Of a stretch of 64,000 nt of DNA, positions 59,234 to 64,000 are shown piece after piece. The translations under genes were made by a program, and so were the position numbers. Source of the stretch: Niabella sp. Lineage in GTDB: Bacteria > Bacteroidota > Bacteroidia > Chitinophagales > Chitinophagaceae. Where the stretch lies: contig JAGIAT010000002.1 in the NCBI GenBank assembly GCA_017744715.1, positions 372,001 through 436,000 of the forward strand, read 5' to 3'. Positions within the stretch are counted from its first letter, which is position 1. Each line of letters starts with the position of its first letter. Under the pieces are notes generated by a model. The model saw only the letters and a list, made by a program, of their open reading frames with translations, did not search any database and was not told where the DNA came from.

Positions 59234-59929
59234 TTATAAAATCCGCGCATTGAATGAGAACGATTTATTCTCTTTCAATGTGCTATCCTTCCTGCGGCGC
59301 TCCTTATAGATTTCCAGCTGACTGTTTAATAATTCGGTCTGCATTTTCAGGTTTTCAATCATCGCCTCCAGCAATTGTTCCTGGTCTCCATTTTGCCGGA
59401 ACTGTTCTTTTAAGTCTTTATAAGAGTTCTCAAGGGCCTTCATATCCTGCGCAAATGCCTTGTATAAGCGCGGTTCGGTATGCAGTAATGCATTGAGCTG
59501 GTTTTGTTTTATTTCAATCAGCCGGGTGTAATGGAACAGTGCTTCAGCTTCTTCTTTTTCTTCCGGTTCTTTGTTGCTGCTTTTTTCCGGATGCCGGGGA
59601 TCTTTAGGTACCGGCACTGTTACCTCTCGTCTTTCCGCAATGCTGTCAGGGGAAGCAACAGGCTCCCGTTTTGCCACCGGTTGACCCTCGCCGGAACCGG
59701 TGTTGTCATGCCTGGAAAAATAAAACATGCCGCCAAGGATCAGCACCAGTATGGCCGCAGCAGCTCCATATAACCAGGGTTTCGCAACCAGGACTTTAAC
59801 CCGCTTTTTATGCCGGGAATCTATATCACTCTTTACCCGTTGCCAGAGCATCGCCGTGGGTTCCTGTGCATTAAAGAAGTCGCTGTTTTCATTCATCCAC
59901 TGCTCCAGCGGATCTTGATCTGTATTCAT
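59234..59929 (-). CDS. Anti-sigma-factor-like membrane protein
   Basis: A 231-aa protein. A short cytoplasmic N-terminus (about 1-45) precedes one membrane helix (PWLYGAAAAILVLILGGMFYF) and a charged periplasmic part with a coiled coil (about 125-215). The position directly after an ECF sigma gene, with a 41-bp overlap, makes it a likely sigma antagonist. It lacks a clear zinc-binding HxxxCxxC motif and is not the FecR type. Confidence 0.7.
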   Translation of the reverse strand: MNTDQDPLEQWMNENSDFFNAQEPTAMLWQRVKSDIDSRHKKRVKVLVAKPWLYGAAAAILVLILGGMFYFSRHDNTGSGEGQPVAKREPVASPDSIAERREVTVPVPKDPRHPEKSSNKEPEEKEEAEALFHYTRLIEIKQNQLNALLHTEPRLYKAFAQDMKALENSYKDLKEQFRQNGDQEQLLEAMIENLKMQTELLNSQLEIYKERRRKDSTLKENKSFSFNARIL

Positions 59930-60464
59930 TTTGTAAATACTCCTTTATTTTATTTTTTGCCCGGTGATAAATCGTACGCACATTACTATAGCTGATCTTA
60001 AGCATTTTAGCAATTTCCTCCTGCGAAACATGATCGATTGCATATAAATTGAAAATGATCCTATAATTTTCCGGTAACTGATCAATGGCGGCCTTTACCT
60101 GGTCATTCGTAAACGCATATCCGTTATACGGAATCTCCGTTCCCACATCCTGTTCTATATCGATCAGATCCACATCAACCCATCGCACTTTTTTTCTTTC
60201 CCGAAGCAATACAAGTGATTTATTGATCACAATGCGTATTAACCACCCTTTAAAAGAACTTTTGTATGTAAAGGTCTCCAGTCTGTCAAATGCAATTGCA
60301 AAAGATTCCTGTACCATGTCCGCCGCGTCTGCCGGGTTATTGAGTATACGCATACTGCTGTTCAACATCAGTTTCGCATAACGGTGGTATACCTCATAAA
60401 AGGCTTGTTTATCCCCCTTACGGCAACGTTCTACCAATGCGTCCTGGTTTGTAGTATCATTCAA
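59889..60464 (-). CDS. ECF RNA polymerase sigma-70 factor
   Basis: A 191-aa sigma factor with region 2 (VYHRYAKLMLNSSMRILNNPADAADMVQESFAIAF), a linker, and region 4 (IDQLPENYRIIFNLYAIDHVSQEEIAKMLKISYSNVRTIYHRAKNKIKEYL, split). It directs polymerase to a promoter set in response to an outside signal relayed by the anti-sigma protein. Its end overlaps the anti-sigma gene by 41 bp, so the two are coupled. First gene of the four-gene operon down to 55.8 kb. Confidence 0.9.
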   Translation of the reverse strand: MNDTTNQDALVERCRKGDKQAFYEVYHRYAKLMLNSSMRILNNPADAADMVQESFAIAFDRLETFTYKSSFKGWLIRIVINKSLVLLRERKKVRWVDVDLIDIEQDVGTEIPYNGYAFTNDQVKAAIDQLPENYRIIFNLYAIDHVSQEEIAKMLKISYSNVRTIYHRAKNKIKEYLQNEYRSRSAGAVDE

Positions 60465-60660
60465 ATGCGTCTACCTCTTATTTTGTAATAACAAAAACTG
60501 AAAATTGTTACAGTAAGAAAGTAAGATTTCTGGAAAAATGAACAATATTTTGGGTCGGAGGACCTCCGGTAAGCAGGCCACCTGAACTTTCACCAGGTAT
60601 TTTTGGGGTATCGATCCACAATAAAAAAAGCCGGTAATACCGATTTGGATATCCGTAATA

Positions 60661-60795
60661 CAATGTCGTTTCCTTAAAGCCGCTGATGCGCAGATTTGGT
60701 ATCGGCTTTAACTACAATAATGTCGCAGAAAAGCGCCGCAGGCGCAATCTGTGCATCTGTGGCAATCATAAAAATTGCTTAAGGAAACGACATTG
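60661..60795. mobile_element. Small transposable element with perfect TIRs and 10-bp target duplication
   Basis: caatgtcgtttccttaa (60661-60677) and its exact reverse complement (60779-60795) are 17-bp terminal inverted repeats around a 135-bp non-coding element. On both sides lies atccgtaata (60651-60660 and 60796-60805), a perfect 10-bp direct repeat, the mark of transposition. The inside has a gcgccgc/gcggcgc-like palindrome and a core that resembles the repeat at 85-191. No transposase is present. The rest of 60465-60968 shows no gene. Confidence 0.85.
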
Positions 60796-60913
60796 ATCCG
60801 TAATAGACCAATTTCATTGGCCTAAACTGCTATCTCATCGGCATTATACGGGAAAACATCGATCTAAGTTATAATTCACTTTCGTATAACAGGAATTTGC
60901 GCAGAAGTACGCA

Positions 60914-60941
60914 TAAAAAAAGCACCCCTTTCGGAGTGCTT
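60914..60941 (-). terminator. Terminator after tsf
   Basis: aagcac (60920-60925) pairs with gtgctt (60936-60941), with an inner cc/gg pair beyond a mismatch, followed on the minus strand by T runs. It ends the ribosomal-protein and tsf transcript. Confidence 0.8.
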
Positions 60942-60968
60942 AAAGCTATTTTACAAAACCGGCGCGGT

Positions 60969-61805
60969 TTATCCTAATGCTACTCTTTTGAACTCGGTAA
61001 CGGTTACATCACCGCTTTCTTTCAGGTAATCTGCTACAGATTTACCCGCATCTTTTACAAAAGCCTGGGCGGTTAGGGTCTGCTCTTTAAAGAATGCAGC
61101 CATTTTGCCTTCAGCAATTTTAGCCAGCATTTCTTCAGGCTTACCAGCCATCTTCGGATCTTCCTTCATGATGTCCATGATCACGGCTTTTTCGCGTGCT
61201 ACCACGTCAGCCGGAACGCTTGCTGCGTCTACTGCCACCGGGCTCAGGGCTGCTACCTGCATTGCCACATCCTTACCTACTTCAGCCGCTTCTTTATTCA
61301 ACCCTACCAGTACACCAATGCGGTAAGCACCATGAATATAAGCAGCTACATAAGGTGCATCCACTCTTTCAAATTTGGTAATACCGATTTTTTCGCCGAT
61401 GGACGCCAGTTTATCATTTACCAGGTCTGCAATTTTTGCACCACCGATTTCAGCAGCATTCAGTTCGTCAATGCTCTTAATGTCGTTGGCGATTGCCGTA
61501 TCTGCAATGCTTTTTACAAAAGCAACAAAGTCTTCGTTTTTAGAAACGAAGTCTGTTTCGCAGCTTACGCATACAACGATACCAGACTTATTGTCTGCTG
61601 TAGTTTGCGCTACTACTACACCTTCTTTTGCTTCACGGTCGCTTCTTTTTGCCGCTACTTTCTGGCCTTGCTTGCGCAGCCAGTCGATGGCAGCTTCAAA
61701 ATCACCGTTTGTTTCTGTTAACGCTTTACGGCAATCCATCATACCAGCGCCGGTTGCCTGGCGCAGCTTATTAATATCCTGTGCGGTTATAGTTACTGTA
61801 CTCAT
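60969..61805 (-). CDS. tsf: Translation elongation factor Ts
   Basis: A 278-aa nucleotide-exchange factor for EF-Tu. The N-terminal UBA-like domain (ITAQDINKLRQATGAGMMDCRKAL) and the CETDFVSKNEDFVAF core motif are present, then the dimerisation and C-terminal segments (EQTLTAQAFVKDAGKSVADYL). Normal length. It follows rpsB by about 200 bp on the same strand, as in most bacteria. Confidence 0.97.
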   Translation of the reverse strand: MSTVTITAQDINKLRQATGAGMMDCRKALTETNGDFEAAIDWLRKQGQKVAAKRSDREAKEGVVVAQTTADNKSGIVVCVSCETDFVSKNEDFVAFVKSIADTAIANDIKSIDELNAAEIGGAKIADLVNDKLASIGEKIGITKFERVDAPYVAAYIHGAYRIGVLVGLNKEAAEVGKDVAMQVAALSPVAVDAASVPADVVAREKAVIMDIMKEDPKMAGKPEEMLAKIAEGKMAAFFKEQTLTAQAFVKDAGKSVADYLKESGDVTVTEFKRVALG

Positions 61806-62008
61806 TGTTTTTGTTTAAAGTTTGAGATTCAAGGTTTGAAGTTCGGCACTTCAGATCTTAAACCGGACTTATTTATGAAATCTTATTGTTATCAATCCGG
61901 CTATGTATTACAGCGCCGGATGAAAGTGAGTAAGGTTTAAGATTCAGGATCTGAATGTTAAGGCCCTGCCTTAAATTCAAACGTTGAACCTTAAACCTTA
62001 AACGTTTA

Positions 62009-62914
62009 TTATCTTCTGGGAGCGCCGCCTCTTGCACCACCGCCACCGGTAGTTGTTCTGCGACGTTGACCCTGGCCCTGACCCTGACCGGCACCTGTAC
62101 CGGTTCCGCGTCCACGACCGCCGCGGCCAGCTTCCGCTTCCGCTTCAGCCTGCATTTTTGCAGCTTGTTTTTCTTTTTCGTCTGCAAAGTTATCTTCTAC
62201 ATCCTCATCTTTTGCAGCTTGTCTTTCACTCAATCCTTCTGCAATCGCAGCAGTGATGTAGTTTACAACAATGGCAATCGATTTAGTAGCATCATCATTT
62301 GCAGGAATTGCAAAGTCTACTTTATTAGGATCTCCGTTGGTATCTACCACACCAAAAGTACCGATGCCCAGGCGTTTTGCTTCAGCCAGTGCAATGTGCT
62401 CATGACCGATATCCACGATGAACAAAGCAGCAGGAACACGACCCAGCTGGGCGATCCCTCCCAATACTTTTTCCATTTTCTCTTTATCGCGGGTTAATGT
62501 CAGACGCTCTTTCTTGGTAATGCTGTCGAAAGAACCGTCGCCCAGCATTTTTTCGATGCTCTGCATTTTCTTAACCGACTTACGTACGGTATTGAAGTTG
62601 GTAAGCATACCACCCAGCCAACGCTCGGTTACATAAGGCATTCCTACTCTTTGTGCGCACTCTGTTACAATATCTTTTGCTTGCTTCTTGGTACCTACAA
62701 AAAGTATTTTTTTACCGCTGCGCGCAATTTGTTTCATTGCCGCTGCAGTTTCCTGCAGGCATTCTACGGTTTTGTTTAAGTCGATGATGTGGATGCCTTT
62801 TTTCTCAGCAAAAATGTACGGCAACATTTTAGGATTCCATTTCTTTTTTAAGTGACCGAAATGTACACCTGCTTCCAGAAGCTGCTGTTGTAAGGATGTA
62901 TTATTATTTTCCAT
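62009..62914 (-). CDS. rpsB: 30S ribosomal protein S2, with long Arg/Gly/Gln tail
   Basis: A 301-aa S2 protein. The core (about 1-225) holds LEAGVHFGHLKKKWNPKM, the RWLGGMLTNF loop and VDTNGDPNKVDFAIPANDDA. The tail (about 240-301), rich in Glu/Ala then Gly/Arg/Gln (GRGGRGRGTGTGAGQGQGQG), is much longer than in E. coli S2 (about 240 aa). Extended S2 tails occur in other Bacteroidota. Followed by tsf; preceded by rpsI with a 114-bp gap. Confidence 0.95.
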   Translation of the reverse strand: MENNNTSLQQQLLEAGVHFGHLKKKWNPKMLPYIFAEKKGIHIIDLNKTVECLQETAAAMKQIARSGKKILFVGTKKQAKDIVTECAQRVGMPYVTERWLGGMLTNFNTVRKSVKKMQSIEKMLGDGSFDSITKKERLTLTRDKEKMEKVLGGIAQLGRVPAALFIVDIGHEHIALAEAKRLGIGTFGVVDTNGDPNKVDFAIPANDDATKSIAIVVNYITAAIAEGLSERQAAKDEDVEDNFADEKEKQAAKMQAEAEAEAGRGGRGRGTGTGAGQGQGQGQRRRTTTGGGGARGGAPRR

Positions 62915-63028
62915 CTATTAAAAATATTTATCGTTTTTAGTTTATTGTTTATTGCTGGTTTGCGATGGTTGAGCAGTTTTAAAAGGTATGAACAACCATA
63001 AACTACAAACCATAAACCACAAACGTTG

Positions 63029-63418
63029 TTAACGTTTAGAGAACTGGTAGCTCTTTCTTGCTTTTTTGTGACCAAATTTCTTACGCTCAACAGAACGGGG
63101 ATCCCGTCTTAATAAGCCGGCTGCTTTTAATGCAGGGCGGAACTCAGCATTTACTTCTACCAGTGCGCGGGCAATACCCAGCATGGCTGCTTCTGCCTGG
63201 CCCTTTACGCCTCCGCCGGTAGCTGTAATCTTTACATCAAATTTATCAGCTACTTCAACGGTTCTCAGCGGGCGGTCTACCTGGTTTTGCAGGTATACCA
63301 GGGAAAAATAATTTTTATAGTCTTTATCGTTAACGGTAATGTTACCAGTACCCTTAGATAAGAAAACGCGGGTAATGGCTTCTTTACGGCGTCCTACAGC
63401 ATTTTTTTGCTTTTCCAT
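63029..63418 (-). CDS. rpsI: 30S ribosomal protein S9
   Basis: A 129-aa protein of normal length. The C-terminal RRDPRSVERKKFGHKKARKSYQFSKR ends in the basic tail that reaches the decoding centre (family ends SKR). The N-terminal GRRKEAITRVFLSKGTGNITVNDKDY is conserved. It follows rplM by 56 bp, the usual rplM-rpsI pair. Confidence 0.97.
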   Translation of the reverse strand: MEKQKNAVGRRKEAITRVFLSKGTGNITVNDKDYKNYFSLVYLQNQVDRPLRTVEVADKFDVKITATGGGVKGQAEAAMLGIARALVEVNAEFRPALKAAGLLRRDPRSVERKKFGHKKARKSYQFSKR

Positions 63419-63474
63419 TATTTATTTCTTATTTGGTCCTGATCATTATCAGGATGTGATTTGGAATTGGTGAT

Positions 63475-63918
63475 TTAGAACTTCAGTTCTTTGGGTTGTT
63501 GTGCAATATGCGGATGGGTATCGCCGGCATATACAAATAATTTTTTGTACATCTTACGTCCCAGACGGTTTTTAGGAAGCATCCCTTTTACAGCGCGCTC
63601 GATAATTACTTCCGGGCGACGTTTTTGCAGGTCAGATGCCGTTTCTTCTTTACGACCACCGGGATATCCACTGTAGGTATCATATACTTTCTGATCCATT
63701 TTGCTACCGGAAAGCTTTACTTTCTCGCAGTTAATCACGATGATGTAGTCGCCGGTATCCACATGAGGAGTATAAATGGCTTTGTTTTTCCCGCGCAAAA
63801 TAGCGGCAATACGGGAACACATACGTCCTACAGTTTGATTAGTACCATCTACAACGTACCAGTTACGCTGCACGGTAGCCTCGTTCGCATGTTTCGTAGT
63901 GAAATGTTGTTTACTCAT
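63475..63918 (-). CDS. rplM: 50S ribosomal protein L13
   Basis: A 147-aa protein of normal length with the L13 pattern: RNWYVVDGTNQTVGRMCSRIA, GDYIIVINCEKVKLSGSKMDQK and GMLPKNRLGRKMYKKLFVYAG. First gene of the leftward group rplM, rpsI, rpsB, tsf. A promoter box and a GC-rich hairpin-like leader are directly upstream at the window edge. Confidence 0.97.
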   Translation of the reverse strand: MSKQHFTTKHANEATVQRNWYVVDGTNQTVGRMCSRIAAILRGKNKAIYTPHVDTGDYIIVINCEKVKLSGSKMDQKVYDTYSGYPGGRKEETASDLQKRRPEVIIERAVKGMLPKNRLGRKMYKKLFVYAGDTHPHIAQQPKELKF

Positions 63919-63977
63919 TTTAAAATTTAATTTTTTAGTGACCCGGGCTATCCCCCGGCCCTTTTTCTAAGGGAGTG

Positions 63978-63985
63978 CAAAGGTA
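63978..63985 (-). promoter_or_regulatory. -7 box of the rplM operon
   Basis: On the minus strand TACCTTTG is a perfect TAnnTTTG box, as for typA. Downstream, the leader (63919-63970) has a cccgg/ccggg-type hairpin that could regulate L13 production; the -33 region lies past the window end. Confidence 0.65.
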
Positions 63986-64000
63986 GACGAGTATCGTTTA

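Noticed and set aside
61873..62187. 104-codon frame near the end of rpsB
   Set aside because: Out-of-frame shadow of the Arg/Gly/Gln-rich tail, with no conserved features.
1..64000. tRNA or rRNA genes
   Set aside because: No cloverleaf-like sequences or rRNA signature found on reading; a tRNAscan-SE run would be decisive.

Overview
This window looks like a chromosomal segment of a Bacteroidota bacterium, most likely family Chitinophagaceae (a Niabella- or Arachidicoccus-like relative is a guess; the genus cannot be fixed by eye). The signs are the gliding-motility gene gldC, a DUF4290 gene, several outer-membrane beta-barrel receptors with an N-terminal carboxypeptidase-regulatory domain, an ECF sigma/anti-sigma operon, promoter boxes of the Bacteroidota TAnnTTTG type, and start codons without clear Shine-Dalgarno sites. 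No rRNA or tRNA gene and no CRISPR array was found. All calls come from reading the sequence; no database search was run.

Layout. 1-16 kb: two TonB-receptor-like barrels, gcvH, a VanZ-like protein, small conserved proteins, a secreted thioredoxin-domain protein, typA/bipA, a fabH-like gene, a lipid kinase, rnhB and two secreted low-complexity proteins. 16.0-16.6 kb: an array of about 97-bp tandem repeats, each unit made of two hairpins. 16.7-24.9 kb: mostly conserved housekeeping genes (nadK, a BamA-like protein, CBS protein, hydrolase, CvpA, YqeY, gldC, glycosyltransferase, DUF4290). 25-30 kb: a GH43 lipoprotein, an S41 protease, and a possible RNase-toxin/partner pair among repeats. 30-34.5 kb: a visibly A+T-rich island with a small HTH regulator, two tiny membrane proteins and a 1091-aa SF2 helicase with a C-terminal nuclease-like region, a candidate phage-defence locus. 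34.5-40 kb: an accessory zone with four copies of a MITE-like repeat of about 130 bp, a YidD-like gene in a small operon, a dinD pseudogene stopped by one nonsense codon, and other repeats. 40-47 kb: secreted proteins and lipoproteins mostly of unknown function, plus a second dinD remnant. 47.5-50.4 kb: a three-gene operon combining a coiled-coil protein, a membrane-anchored PspA-like protein and a membrane-anchored ASKHA-fold protein. 50.6-60.5 kb: a DUF2975/XRE pair, an ABC ATPase with a permease-M1 peptidase fusion, and a sigma factor/anti-sigma/adhesin-like/outer-membrane-receptor operon. 60.66-60.80 kb: a small element with 17-bp perfect terminal inverted repeats and a 10-bp target duplication. 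61-64 kb: tsf, rpsB, rpsI and rplM, transcribed leftward.

How the parts fit. The housekeeping genes are intact and ordinary. Novelty is concentrated in the 25-50 kb stretch. The best candidates for an undescribed system are the helicase-nuclease island (30.4-34.4 kb), the coiled-coil/PspA-like/ASKHA operon (47.5-50.4 kb) and the BECR-like toxin candidate with its downstream partner (28.6-30.0 kb). Several non-autonomous repeat families, with no transposase in the window, show repeated mobile-element activity between genes.
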